44,561 nt of DNA from Plantago elongata (lineage: Eukaryota; Streptophyta; Magnoliopsida; Lamiales; Plantaginaceae): contig JAYMSP010000657.1 in assembly GCA_036897095.1 (NCBI GenBank), forward strand, positions 1 through 44,561, in the 5' to 3' direction. The position numbers were made by a program, and so were the translations under genes. The notes below the pieces were generated by a model that did no database searches, was not told where the DNA came from, and saw only the letters and a program-made list of their open reading frames with translations. Each line of letters opens with the position of its first letter. Position 1 is the stretch's first letter. Below are positions 11,485 to 24,100 of the stretch, piece after piece.

Positions 11485-12096
11485 CAGTGGCGAAGCCACC
11501 ATGTCATGAGGGTGGGCAGTTGCCCCCTTCAATTTTAATCTTTTTACTATATACCTTGAAAATCACAGTTTGCCCCCAGCTATAAATTAATATTGCCCCC
11601 TCAAAGTTTTCTTCTAACAAAATAATGAATCATGTTTGAGCAACTTTCGCGATATATATACCATTTCTTGTAGAAATAATATCGAACATCATATTTTCAA
11701 TTATAAACATATCACATGTTTAGAAATATATAAATTGCAAATTTATCATACTATGCTAACACAAGGTGTTTGTATTAAATATATGATGTTGATCGGGTCT
11801 CGCTGATAAATAATATTTACATAAAGTTTGTAATAGTTGAATCGTCGTAGAGGTTGCACATATAATTTTTCAATATGTATCTTAAAATTTTATTTTCAAT
11901 TATATATATAGCTTACATATGTGTTTCATTTACGGTTTAAATTTCTTATTTAATTCTTGAAACGAATGGAGCTCAGTTAGAAAACGATCTATGTACAAGT
12001 GCACACAAAATCGTAAAATAAACTCCGACTCGAACCTATGTAATTTACTACTTGAAATATTCACCCCCGTAACTATAATTGTTGGCTTCGCCACTG
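11485..12096. mobile_element. Non-autonomous hAT-like TIR element, 612 bp
   Basis: Terminal inverted repeats are CAGTGGCGAAGCCA (11485-11498) and its exact complement TGGCTTCGCCACTG (12083-12096). The flanks AGTACAGT (11477-11484) and AGTATAGT (12097-12104) are an 8-bp target duplication with one mismatch, the hAT-superfamily size. The inside is AT-rich with several CCCCC runs and no transposase reading frame, so it needs a transposase from elsewhere. Confidence 0.85.
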
Positions 12097-13710
12097 AGTA
12101 TAGTGCGACGTAGTACTGAGATTAACTTAACGTAGTATTAAAATTATTATCCTAACTCTGCTAACATACGTATATTGTAAAAAGGAGAAATGCAGTGAAG
12201 TAATAAGTATCCAGGGCATGGTCAAAAATAATACTGCCGCATTTAGGGGTGTGCATGGATCGGACCGGATCAAATCCGATCCAAATAGTATCTTTTTGCT
12301 CAATCTGAAGTTCGATTTTGGATCGGATTCGAATTAATACAAAAAAGAAATGAATTTTTCCAGAATATTAAACACATGACTCTTTTTACTAAATGCAGGA
12401 CACATTTTTAACAAATTGCAAATCAACTTAAAATTAAATTAAATTATAAAATAAACTATTAATTTTAAAATAATACAATTTTATCCAAAAATACTTTAAT
12501 TTATGCATTTTAATTTTCTATCAAACGTATTTTTCTTCGAATCTTTAAATAAACAATCGAATAACAAAAAACGTGGTTATGATTTTCTTTTAACTAAATT
12601 TTAAGAGTAATATTATAAACCAAGAAATACTTAATCAAATCATACAAGCCAAATTAATATTTTTAGTTGCTTAAATTTTTTTTTCTAAATAGCATAAAAT
12701 GGACTATTTGACATCCTTGAGGGCTGCCAACCAGACAGCCCACCTAGGTAGCCCTCAGAACAGGTTGTACTTGCTGACTTGAGGGCGACCAGAATAGTGA
12801 CTGGCAGCCTTGAGGGTTGCCGGTAGTATATGCCTGCCAAGTATAATTCTGGAGTTTTTTTTTTTTTTAAATAGTGAAGTGTTAATATATTTAAATATTT
12901 TATTACTATAAAATAATATCAAATTAAAAATATGTACTTTTTTAAATTTACAAACGATGTCATAATCTAATTAATACTTGTATTATATAATTTTTTATTC
13001 TCGTATCTTGTTATAATATTTTTACGTTTCAAATATTTAAAGTATTATAGGATTAAACAGAGTATATTATAAATATGAGGACTAAATTTCATGTTTATAA
13101 TATTTAAAGCACCCTTTACCGTAAGTTAGCTTGAAATTATCTCTTGCAAGAAAAGAGATGCAGTACACATCTATAACACAAATCACTACAGTTGGTGTGG
13201 CTTAGCTCGGCGAATGAAACCGGCAAATGAAATTAATTTAAGGAAACTAGCGGGTACTACTTCACTCGGACTTCCCGCTCTCGATCCACCAAGGCATGAG
13301 ATCGGGAAGAATTGTGAGAGGAGTCAACGGCGGCGGCTGGTGAAGGAGGCGGGATGACAGCCGCTGGAGTTAACGGTGGTTGTGCCGGACGGCTAGGGTT
13401 TATGGGTGTATTCAATGACTTTCTATCTATGTGGATCTATGGAGGAATGAGAGTAAGGTAGCAGGTGAGATCAGGAGGGGGAGGTCATAATTGTATGGTG
13501 AGTGGTGCTCAGTTAAACATAATTATCATTACGCATAAAGATGAAGAATTTAATTTTTTAAAAAGATAAAATATTAATAAATTCATCAATAAATATATTT
13601 ATTACATCGAAATTATCATATTTTATACTATTTTTATTTAATTTGGGTAGTGCGATATTTATATTTTCACAAAAAATACATGTTGAAAATTTATTTTTTT
13701 TGGACCATTT
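12097..13710. other. AT-rich region with transposon-end-like and GC-rich patches
   Basis: At 12244 a sequence beginning TAGGGGTGTGCATGGATCGG, followed by repeated GGATC/GATCC motifs, resembles the left end of an Ac/Ds-like hAT element, but I found no matching right end. At 12712-12845 a GC-richer patch repeats CTTGAGGG three times. At about 13250-13400 another GC-rich patch has a 5'UTR-like look, but no reading frame I recognise. Confidence 0.4.
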
Positions 13711-14603
13711 ATGTTTTGAAAGCCGGATCGGGCCAACCGACCAGACCGGTTGAGCTGGAAAATCGGTTGTTTGTAAGACAGAAAACCGCTAAAAACCCGT
13801 CTGGCTAAAAGCTGCCCAAGCCGGTGAAAACCGGTAAACCGGCGAGCCGCCGGCTTGGGCGGCTAGAAGCAAGAAAAAAAAGAAGAGGATTGTCTTGCAA
13901 GATAAACCCTAAATCAATTCGTTCATCTAGATCAAATCTTTCTTGAGCGACATCAATGATGAATTGTGATGGGCTTCCGCATCTGCTGCTCACAAGTCGC
14001 GACTATTGTTTTGGAGATGTGAAGGAAAAGAAAGTAGAGAGGATAAAGAAAATACGATTTCTGAATCGATCTTCTTCTTCTTAATAGATTCGTTGTTCAT
14101 TGTGTTATTCTTCTTTACTAAACAAATGACAGTAGAAATTTGAAGGGAAAGAAAGCATAGAGCAAGAAGCCAAGAACGAAAGTGGAGAAAACTGAAAAGG
14201 GAAGAATGAAGTGAGATGCAGAGAGAAAGAAAGAGATGAGAGAAATGAAGCTGTTGGCGTTAGGTTAGTTCTCTTGGCATATTCCACTTTTATCTATTCT
14301 CACCATATTACTCTATTCCCACCACTTGTTTAGATTTTTACTTTATTCATCACTAGAAATGGATATTGAGATATAAATTAATAATTATTTATTATTAATT
14401 CTTTTTATGTATCTTAATTATTTAAAAAAATATTTTAATAAATTAGACCTATGCAAATTAAGCTATATATAAAATATGTAAATATTATTACGTATATAAA
14501 TAAAACTGACGTCATTCCAGCTCAAACGACTTAAAATTGTCCAATCGGTCTGACCCTTATTTGAGGTGACCGGCTTAACTGTCCGATCCGGCTTTTAAAA
14601 CAT
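13711..14603. mobile_element. TIR-bounded element, about 890 bp, family uncertain
   Basis: The left end ATGTTTTGAAAGCCGGATCG (13711-13730) is matched, inverted and with two differences, by the right end at about 14584-14603. Both ends continue inward with dispersed CCGGT/ACCGG motifs, a subterminal-repeat pattern seen in non-autonomous DNA transposons. No clear target duplication is visible, so the borders may be off by several bases. It has no transposase frame. It ends about 470 bases before the first surviving exon of the prolyl-tRNA synthetase pseudogene. Confidence 0.6.
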
Positions 14604-15071
14604 AGCCACACATCATACACACACGGCTTCGCCTCTGGGTGAGATGAATAAACTAGTGAGACAGGTAGAAGTAATGGGTGAAAGACGAGTGAAATGGTTT
14701 TGGGCCTTTTAGGTTTTGGACCTGAAGCATATTGGCATTATATCCATAATGCTCACTGGTGTATATTTTCATGTTTCTTGTGACATATTCTCACTGTTAC
14801 ATAAGATCAAGAAACTTTGGTCACTTCTGCAAACTCAGAGTCCAGTAAACTACCTTTGGTGCACAACTCAGTCATATTTGGAAAATCTTATTTTTTTCTT
14901 CTGTAGCCTCTTCAGCATCCTACTGTGATGAAGCTTTGGCGTCAAAAGAGATTCATAATTCTTGCATACATTTGGAATGTTTTTAAAACTGTTTAGTTAT
15001 GTTCCAGTACTGAAAAGTGTGGAGGGCTCGCTGTTTCATGTTATTAACTTATTTTTGAGCTTTTCTTCAGG

Positions 15072-16378
15072 TTGCTTGGGTCACAAAGTCTGGGGAATCT
15101 GAGCTGGAGATGCCCATTGCAATCCGTCCAACTAGTGAAACCGTCAAGTATCCATATTACTCAAAATGGATTGGGGGCACCATGACTTGCCGCTCAGACT
15201 TAACCAATGGTGTAATGTTGTTAGATGGAAATTCAGCAATCCCACCCCATTTATCAGGTGACCTAGCAATCATGACTTTTTCTGAAAATTTCAGCAAGTA
15301 GACTTTAACAATTTGGATATGAATCTGTTTTTGAAGAATTTTCTAAGTGGTTACATTATGTCTGGTGATAGCATGAAATAAACCAGAACGTTTGATTATT
15401 GTTGGTACTGATAAGTTTGTGTTCCATAGGAGCCGGAGTTCCTCTGGCAGGAAGGGCATACAGCTTTTGCAACCGAGGAGGAAGCAGATGCAGAGGTTCA
15501 CAATCTTTACTCTATAAACAATGCCAAAAATGTCAGCCATGTACCTGAAATTTCATTATTGACATCTCTTGTGTATAGGTGCTTGACATACTGGAACTTT
15601 ACAGACGTATATATGAAGAGTTCTTGACAGTTCTGTGTTCAAGGGCAGAAAGAGTGAGCATAAGAAGTTTGCCGGAGGACTCTATACAACTAGCATTGAG
15701 GTTAATATGATGTCAAGTTATTTCTTCAGAGAGGTTTTCTTTAGATACTCTCAAAATAAATCGTTTACTATACGCATATTTCCCCATTTCTCTGCATGCA
15801 GGCTTTTATTCCAAGGTGCAACTTCGCACTGTCTGGGTCAAAATTTTGCAAAGATGTTCGAGATTAATTTTGAAAATGAGAAGGGAGAAAAGGGTATGGT
15901 GTGGCAGAACTCTTGGGCTTATACAACCAGAACTGTAAGCACTTTTTACACTAGACTTACCATAGATTTTTTTTCCACAACCGTAATTCCTCAACGTAAC
16001 ATTTTTTTGCAGATAGGAGTGATGATTATGGTTCATGGAGATGATAAAGGCTTGGTACTGCCTCCAAAAGTGGCATCTCTCCAAGTCATTGTAATTCCAG
16101 TTCCCAGTAAGGATGCTGACATGCAAGGAATATATGATGCTTGTGAAGCCACTGTAAAATCATTGACTGATGCTGGGTTTCGTGCTGAGACGGATCTTAG
16201 AAATAATTATTCTCCAGGATGGAAATATTCTAATTGGGAATTGAAGGGCGTTCCTGTTAGAATTGAGATAGGCCCCAAAGACTTGGCAAATAATCAGGTA
16301 GGCCGAGTAAATTCTGCTAATGTTTTCGCCTATGCCTTAATGCTTAATATTGGTTCTCGGTAGTTAATAATAATAATA

Positions 16379-16432
<54 letters not shown>

Positions 16433-17376
16433 CATGAATATTAAAATTTTGGTTCCCATACAATGAACTTTTGTGATTCATATCAGGTCCGTGCTGTCAG
16501 ACGTGACAATGGAGCTAAAACTGATATTCCGATGGCTGATTTGGTAGACAAGGTGAAAGAAATGCTTGATAACATTCAGCAATGTCTCTTTGATGCTGCC
16601 AAGCAAAAACGAGATGCCTGCATTCAGGTTGTACACACATGGGAAGAATTTGCCGAAGCACTTGGGCAAAGGAAGATGATTTTAGCCCCATGGTGTGATG
16701 AGGAGGTAGGTTACCTATTCTTTATTTTGGGGGGTGATCTGTTAGGAATTGGGGAGGCATCACATCTATCTTGGTAGTTAGTAACATCAGGGTTTGTAAG
16801 AGTTTTCAGGAACTCAGGTAGTGAAATCCCCATTAGTGTCCATAGTTTGCTAATAGACATATTTGAAGTTTATATTGTGCCGGGGACCTGGGCCCGTTAT
16901 TTTTCTTTTTTTAGCTCAACAAGTTCCTCAAAAATGATGCTTGTTAGTCGACTTGGATCAGTCAGTACACTAGTGACTATTTCGCAATATACTGTTTTCG
17001 TCCCTAGTGGTACAAGTTTTTTTTTTTCTTTCTTCATATTATCTTTTCTCATATTCTGTTATATGCTACAGGAAGTAGAAAAAGATGTAAAAGCCCGTAC
17101 CAAGGGGGAGATGGGAGCTGCAAAGACCCTGTGTACTCCTTTTGTCCAGCCCGAACTCCCAGAAGGTATGCTTGTGATGATATTTCCATGAATGATTGCA
17201 AACATCTGGAAACCAAGGAGATGGGATAGCTGAAGTCACACCAAATTACTCTGGCATACCATATTCCGATAACTTTTATGTTTTCTAACTAAACCACACG
17301 AACCAATTGCAGGTACTGTATGCTTTGCCTCTGGGAAGCCTGCAAAAAGTGGACATACTGGGGCAGGAGTTATTGA
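15072..17376 (+). pseudogene. Prolyl-tRNA synthetase pseudogene (cytosolic type), 5'-truncated and frameshifted
   Basis: Eight exon remnants can be placed: 15072-15257, 15430-15495, 15579-15700, 15802-15934, 16013-16297, 16487-16705, 17072-17165 and 17313-17376. All have GT-AG borders. They encode the class II catalytic core ([55 protein letters not shown]), the anticodon-binding domain (EIGPKDL, ILAPWCDEE) and the C-terminus. The functional enzyme charges tRNA-Pro. Here all exons upstream of the catalytic core are missing. One-base losses occur near 15173, 15435, 15632 and 17345, and about 20 bases are missing near 15814. Retained introns point to a duplicated-gene fragment, not a retrocopy. 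Exons 5-7 remain open. The single-base losses fall in or beside short runs, but the missing 5' half and the 20-base gap are not assembly noise of that type. Confidence 0.85.
16365..16432. repeat. Compound (TAA)n(ATG)n microsatellite
   Basis: About five TAA units are followed by about 18 ATG units, inside an intron of the prolyl-tRNA synthetase pseudogene. It is likely polymorphic in length. Confidence 0.95.
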
Positions 17377-19251
17377 TAACCTTCGTTGCGGTTCTGCTAT
17401 TCTTGACATCATACAGGTTTAATAGATTTGTTGAATTATGACAGGCATTTCTGATCAACCTAGTACTCTTCATAGTTCACTCTTTTTGGAGTTGATTCAT
17501 GTCATGAAAATTTGGTTTTTCTGAACCAACAGACAGGAGAAAAAATGAAATATAGAATCCATATCTTCTTACATCGGGTTTTATTTGCATGTAATCATTT
17601 TCTTGTTTTGATAACTTCAGTTCAATTCAATTCCATTCAATTCAGTTAGTAAATTTCGGTTGAAATATTGGTCAAGAGTAAAGCTTATTGGATCACATAT
17701 ACAAGCCAAAGTAATATGATTCCTTGAAAATATATCATTAACAACTTTTGTGTTTAATTTGATTCTTCATATGTCGTGAGCACCACCACAATTAACATAA
17801 TAGTAATACAAAAAAAGCTAATTAAGTATGTAATTATTAGAACTGGGTAGAGTATTAGTACACCACATTCTGGTGGTTCTCACGATCTGACACTGGTCGA
17901 CGTGATGTTTAAGTAGCAGCAGTATCATGGAGTCATCACGCCAAATTAGCCGGCCAAATGCTTTAATCATTCATTTCATTTTCATCATGATCTAACAGAA
18001 TGTACATTCGGCCGATTATGGATTCCTTAACTATTCATTTCATTTTCTAATTAGATTAATGGACTAAGAATCTCACTTTAGTGTGACAGGAAAAAATATT
18101 ATACATTTCACTTCTAGTATCTTAATCAAACTTAAAATTTACTGTGTATAAACATAATTATGTACATACATAAGACCTTTTTGTTTTTCAAATTTCAGCA
18201 AATTCTCATTTTCAATTATCAAAGCTCACAGCCACCTAAATCAATTCTGATCATCAGTACTAAAGATTGTTAATTAATACTACTGTATGAAACTCTATCT
18301 ATTAGTCCTAATGAAATTAACAGTGACAAGAAACCAACATAAAAGTGAAATATTTGTCACTACTTCATCCTGTTTCTTTCCCACTCCAGCTCTTGGTACA
18401 AACAAAAAGAACATTTAGCTTTTACTGTTACACATTCGGCTGATTTACTTGCCACTAGATAGATGCCTTCAGCCCGTCATAATTACATACACGAAACGTT
18501 CGTTAAAACCAAATAGTTGATATACTAGTTGATTTAGTACTTTAAATTTTCACATAAAATGTATGAAGTTTGGTGGGACGGTTAAAAATGATAAATATAT
18601 AAAGTTTGTTAAGATATCAGTTAAGCATTCAACTTATATCTCGATCGTTAAATAAAATCATCTTGCAAATTAACGCATGCATATTGAGGTGAATGAAACA
18701 CGACATTGTACACCAAACCATAATGGTGTGATTGGTAGGAGATGCATGCATGATTTGGTCAACCATTATTTTTACACATGTTTTTTTTCCCGGTGTAAAA
18801 ATGTCCAGTTTTTACAATGATTTGTAAGGTTGTTTCAGAATTTGAGATTATAAGCCAAATTTAAGGTGGAGAGGTTGTAGTTGGGTTTTCCTGTTAGATG
18901 TTAATGTTATATTTTTGCATAACCCCTATTTGTGTTTCAAAATCCGTAATAAAATGTGTATTTTAAAAATAATGTTTTCGATATATTTTAAGATACAATC
19001 TTGAAATTTTACGGGTTTTAGAAATGTAAAATATAAGCGAATAAACCATAGAATTGTAAAATGGATGGTCATTGGTTAAGTATTATTTCTACATAACTTA
19101 CTCCCTACCAATGACACGCTAAGATGCGAATCTTATATTCCTAATTACAAGAAACTGGAATTTAATTATTGACTACTTCAGACTTGGAGCTTATATAAGT
19201 ACCTTACAAACAGACACTTCTACCTTAATTAGCTTGATTAATTCTTCTTCA
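17377..19251. other. Intergenic, aquaporin upstream region
   Basis: AT-rich sequence without a supported gene. A short stretch near 18561-18625 resembles the interior of the Stowaway MITE found at 26.4 kb but lacks ends. The final ~100 bases are the aquaporin core promoter and leader. Confidence 0.5.
19191..19200 (+). promoter_or_regulatory. TATA box of the NIP aquaporin gene
   Basis: TTATATAAGT lies about 55 bases before the start codon at 19252, which implies a leader of about 25-35 bases. Sequence and spacing fit a plant TATA box; there are no transcript data. Confidence 0.55.
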
Positions 19252-20493
19252 ATGTCGGGAACAATTTCAACAATCGTCAACATTCCCTCCTCAATAGATG
19301 AAACTAAGCATCAAACCGCGAATGAAAACGACTCTGACTCCCCTTCTTACTACCACAAGGTTGGTTTCTTGTTATTCATTTCTATGTTTATGTCCTGATC
19401 ATCATAAAGTACTGATCTTATGTAGTACTAAAATAGATGCTGGCAGAGATTGTGGGAACATACATTTTTGTGTTCGCGGGTGCTGGAGCTCCTCTTGTTG
19501 ATAGAGAAAACCCGTTGCTGACATTTCTTGGGTTGGCATTCGTTCCAGCACTAGCATTAATGACCATGATATACGCTGTTGGGCATGTATCTGGCGCTCA
19601 TTTCAATCCTGCTGTCTCCATTGCCCTTGGTGCTACGTGTAAACTTCCTCTGATTCAAGTATGTACGTGGCTTAACCACAGAATTCTTTCGCTTCTCTAA
19701 TGCTGAAGGAATGTCTACGCAGGCTTCTAAAAGCCGAATTAACAAACACTGCAAAATCACCAAAAAATAATATATTGACTTTAGAAAGGGATTTAGCCTG
19801 ATCAAATTTGATTGCAGGTGCCCATGTATATTTCATCCCAACTGTTCGGGTCGACGCTAGCAAGTCTGACCCTGAAAGTTCTGTTCAGGGACCAAAGTGA
19901 TATTCTGCCAACTCTAACTCAGTTTTCCAGTTCAACAACCGTTGTCCAAGCTATTATTTGGGAATTCATCCTCACTTTCATCCTGATGTTCACCATATGT
20001 GGAGTAGCTTCCGATAATCGTGCAGTAAGCTGCTTTTCACCATCTCCAGTCTTTTTCGTTTCAGAACAGTAAAAAACTGATATAGTAACATTGTCCAAAA
20101 CAGAATTCTCAACTGTGTGGAGTTGCGATAGGGGGTGCGCTGTTGTTAGACGTCCTCATTGCAGGGTGAGTAAGCCACATTTCATTCCTCAAACTCTAAT
20201 AGTGTTTCTAACATAGACCAGGTCTATGGGTTCAAGAACTAGTGCATTTGATATACTGATTCTAATGCAGACCAATAACTGGTGCTTCTATGAACCCTGC
20301 AAGAAGCCTGGGGCCTGCGGTTGTGTCAGGCGTTTACGAGAACCAATGGGTCTATGTTGTTGGTCCTATACTCGGTGCTCTGTCTGCAAGCCTCGTGTAC
20401 AGTATTCTACGAAAAGACAAGCCAAAAAAACGAAACTCAGGCCACAACATCACCTATAACGACATATACGTACACCCTGCAGCAAGATTTTGA
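19252..20493 (+). CDS. NIP-type aquaporin (nodulin-26-like intrinsic protein), 5 exons
   Basis: Exons are 19252-19359, 19437-19658, 19818-20024, 20104-20165 and 20271-20493, giving 273 residues. Five exons is the common NIP layout. It is a six-helix membrane channel for water and small uncharged solutes. Both pore motifs are intact: [12 protein letters not shown] in exon 2 and [13 protein letters not shown] in exon 5, with the selectivity-filter Arg after the second NPA. Helix 2 reads [18 protein letters not shown]. The residue aligned with the filter position (Trp in NIP I, Ala/Ser in NIP II) appears to be Pro. Helix 5 starts [17 protein letters not shown] where NIPs usually have IGELAGIAVG. 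The substrate may therefore be atypical. The C-terminus is short and basic ([11 protein letters not shown]). The exon 4 acceptor at 20103 was chosen to keep phase and length. The gene converges with CRY1. Confidence 0.9.
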
Positions 20494-21182
20494 TGACTTC
20501 CATGTTTATATGAAAGCATACCAGATGATCTTTAGCCCTCAAGTATACAATTCTTTTCTTATATAAACCGTTACATGTCCCCGTAGGCTGTAGAAATGCA
20601 CCAATAGAGGTATTGACAAGAATGTAACAGTTTATCCAACATCAGCCTGCAATATATATATACTATAGAAGTTCTTCAATATTCAAACAAGCTTGTAAAT
20701 ATATTTCTGGCATTACAGAACTATTAAGTGGGAAGTAAGACGATGCATAATTTACTATAAGAACATTGAATAGGCAGTTGCTGTTGGAATGTAGCTATGG
20801 TGAAGTCGTCCAAGAATAGCAGTACCGGATCCATAAATTCGAACATTATTGCAAATGTAATCTCCCTAGTCAATGTGGACAGAATGTAATCTATATAAGG
20901 CACAAACCTGAGTTATTTAAATGACTGCACATTCCTATTCTAACTCTGCTGCTTGTGAGAAGAACATATACAGTACAGCAGAGCCATAGCGTTACAACAG
21001 GAACACAACCAAAAAAAGGACGCAGATATACCACCCGATCCAAATGAGTAAATTGTACGCTCAAACAGATTGTGCTTAATCCAGTCAGATGAGTGTACAG
21101 TTCTGAATCTGGATTCACCACAGAGACAATGGCAACACCTTGCCTCTCTTGACATCCAATCCAGTATCAGTATCTTCCAGAA
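20494..21182. other. Convergent 3' ends of the aquaporin and CRY1 genes
   Basis: This stretch holds the aquaporin 3'UTR and, on the minus strand, the likely last 3'UTR exon of CRY1 (below 21183). No other gene is seen. Short open frames here do not resemble proteins. Confidence 0.5.
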
Positions 21183-24100
21183 TCACCTGGAACAGAATGC
21201 ATAAGGTATTAAGATTAAGATGGCAGCTTTGGTATCTAACACATGAAGACAATTGTTTAAAAGATATCAATAATTAGTAAAAATCACCTCGGGTACAGGA
21301 AGCAAGGTTTAGAGATTGAGGAGTGTTATGTTAAAAACATTTAACTAATTAACTTATTTAATTTATCTTACCCCATCTGAGAAAGCCGCCTCCAGTTCAG
21401 TAGCTGGTGAGACTGTGGATGCCTTTGCAAGTAAGTCGAACTAGTGCCCATACCGTTTTCATCCCCAACAAATTGATCAGAGTAACTTGAACTCGAGGGA
21501 GACCAAACCGGCACTATGCCACCATCTCTCTCTCTTCTAACACTACTTGAAGATTCTGCAGTTGACTCCTCAGAATTTCTTCGTCCTCTACCTTGCTCAC
21601 GGGTACCAAGGTTCTGGGTAACGACATTTACAGTTTGCTGCCTTCTTGGCGCTCTATTTAGATTCACATTAGCTGGCACTTCAGCTCTAGTATCCACAAG
21701 ATTAACAGAAGTTTCTTCATCTTCAACCCTTACAAAAGACGAAGTGATGCTTGGGACCATCTGGTCCTCATAGCACCGAGCTGTAGTAGCTACCGGGTTG
21801 TTTCTGGTAGGTTCGTGATCCATATCCATCACTGTGTCTGGAGGAAATGCTATAGGGATAGATTCAGAAGAGTCTCCGAGTCCCTCTTCCCTTCCATTTT
21901 CGATGGCAGCTCTTGAAGCTGCTTCATGCTGCCACATCTGAGCTAGTGCTTCTTGTAATCTGGCTTTCGCAGCATCTAAACCAACAATAGGAAGTGGGTA
22001 ATTGGAACCGAGCTCAATGCCTGCAGCTTGGAGAACGGATTCAGGCGTGTCCCAGGGGTGGTGTATCCATTCGGTTGGCAATCTGGCAAGCTCAGGAAGC
22101 CATCTTCGAACATACTCTCCATTTGGATCAAACTTGTAGCCCTCAAACTGTCAAATTGTTACAAGAAACTTTATATACTTTCAACATTTATAATTCTAAT
22201 CGGAAAATTAGTGGCAATAGTGACTTTCAAAATATTGTACAGTATAGTAGGAATGCATATGTTCAAGAAAAAAGCTCCACATGAAAGAAACAGAGACATC
22301 TTGTTTTGGTATGATACCAAGAGTGGTTGATAACATTCAGGAGAAAGAAGTAAAATGAGGACTATTTGAAGAAAAACTCATAATCTGAACAAACCTGTGG
22401 ATTGTCTATGCGATCAAACTCACGACTATCTGGAAGAGTTCCAGATATATACTGCCAACCAAGGGCATCACTCTCAAGATCCGCATCCAAAAGGGTATCC
22501 CAGAAATATTTCATTCCCCATCTCCACGGGAGCTGCAAAACTTTCACAAAGAAACTTGAAACCACCAAACGTATCCTATCGTGTAGCCAACCAGTAGCCC
22601 AAAGCTCCCTCATACCAGCATCAACTAAAGGATAACCTGTTCTACCTTGCCTCCAGGCTTTAAAGTATCCCTCATCCACTATCCAAGGAAAATACCTCAA
22701 ATGACCAAGCAAAGGCCTTTCATGGCTGTAAGGATGGTTGAAACTCATGTATCTTGAATATTCCCTCAGGCCTATGCTCTTGAGGAATAAGTTGACGCTT
22801 TCTTCACCAGCTTTGTTCCCTTCATTGGCCCAGAGGACTTGCTTAATTCGAACGAGATGAAAGACTTTGCGAACACCAACCTCCCCAAAATGTAAGTGGG
22901 GAGAAAGGAATGAAGTTGTAGCGCTATCGGCTTTTCTACGATTCTCCGAGTATTCTATGAGTGGTCCGTTTAAGAACGTGGTTAGGGCCTTATCAGCATT
23001 GCTCCAGCCAGGGGACCATGCACGAGCCAGAAGAGCATTGCTTCCCTTCTCTGATTCGTCTTCGAGTACTAAAGGGTCTTGTGAACATCTTGATACATCA
23101 CCTGGAAGAGAGCAAGCAAACATATAATGCAGCACTGAAACAACAGGATGCATGAAGTTTTGTTTGCATAGCCTGAATGGTAACCGATTATTAAAGGAGT
23201 TGTCAACACCTCATGCATATTGTGAGGGGTGAAAACAATGACTACATATCACAAGTCTGGAGAAAGGAAGCACTACCTGAAATGATCCTCTTGGGTGGGA
23301 GAAGAGGAGCCTCAGGATCATATGGCATGCTAAGGCATCTATCCCAGAATCCTGCAAATGTTGTAAACGGTTGACCTTCCACATCCTGAACTTCCCAAGG
23401 TTCGTAAAGCAAGTCTGAGTTAAACGAGCGGACAGCCACACCTTGAGCACTCAAAACCTCCTTCACACGGTGATCCCTAACCAGTGATATAGGGTCTAAA
23501 ACAAATCAAATGAAAGTGTTATCGCTTCTTTCAAATGCAACAATACATGCTGTGGTTGTTCAGTAAATTCCAGCTACACCAAACCACTAAAAGATCAAAT
23601 CAGAAAGAGCAAAACCAATTTAACTTCAAATTTTACAGAATTCCACTCAAACTCTGAATCCTTAGAGGACTTAACATACAAAATCTGAATCCTTTTATAG
23701 GAGAACTAAACATACACCAACTCCTTGCCAGCCTATAAATTAGGAAAACAAGCTACTATAAGCTAAGAATTCATATTGTTCTTGAATACAACAAGTCACT
23801 AACTCCTCACAAAAGATAAAAGTAGTCCCAGTAAGTAGAATCTTTCATACACATACATCCTAAATAGAATAATACAAATGTTCACTTAATTAGCAACAAA
23901 GTACATCATCATCCATCAATACCACCAATATTAATATGAAAACTACTAGTACCAATCAAGTATTCTAGTAAGCTATTATTAATTATAAAGAAAAGAGAAG
24001 CAAGCAAGAAACTAACCATACAAATGGTTAAACAAAAGCTGAGTAGCACCAGTGGACTTAATAACATCAATAAGGGAAGAAACACTATCAGCAGATCTCT

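Noticed and set aside
12244..12330. Possible left end of an Ac/Ds-like element (TAGGGGTGTGC with GGATC motifs)
   Set aside because: No inverted partner or 8-bp target duplication was seen; noted in the region entry but not called as an element.
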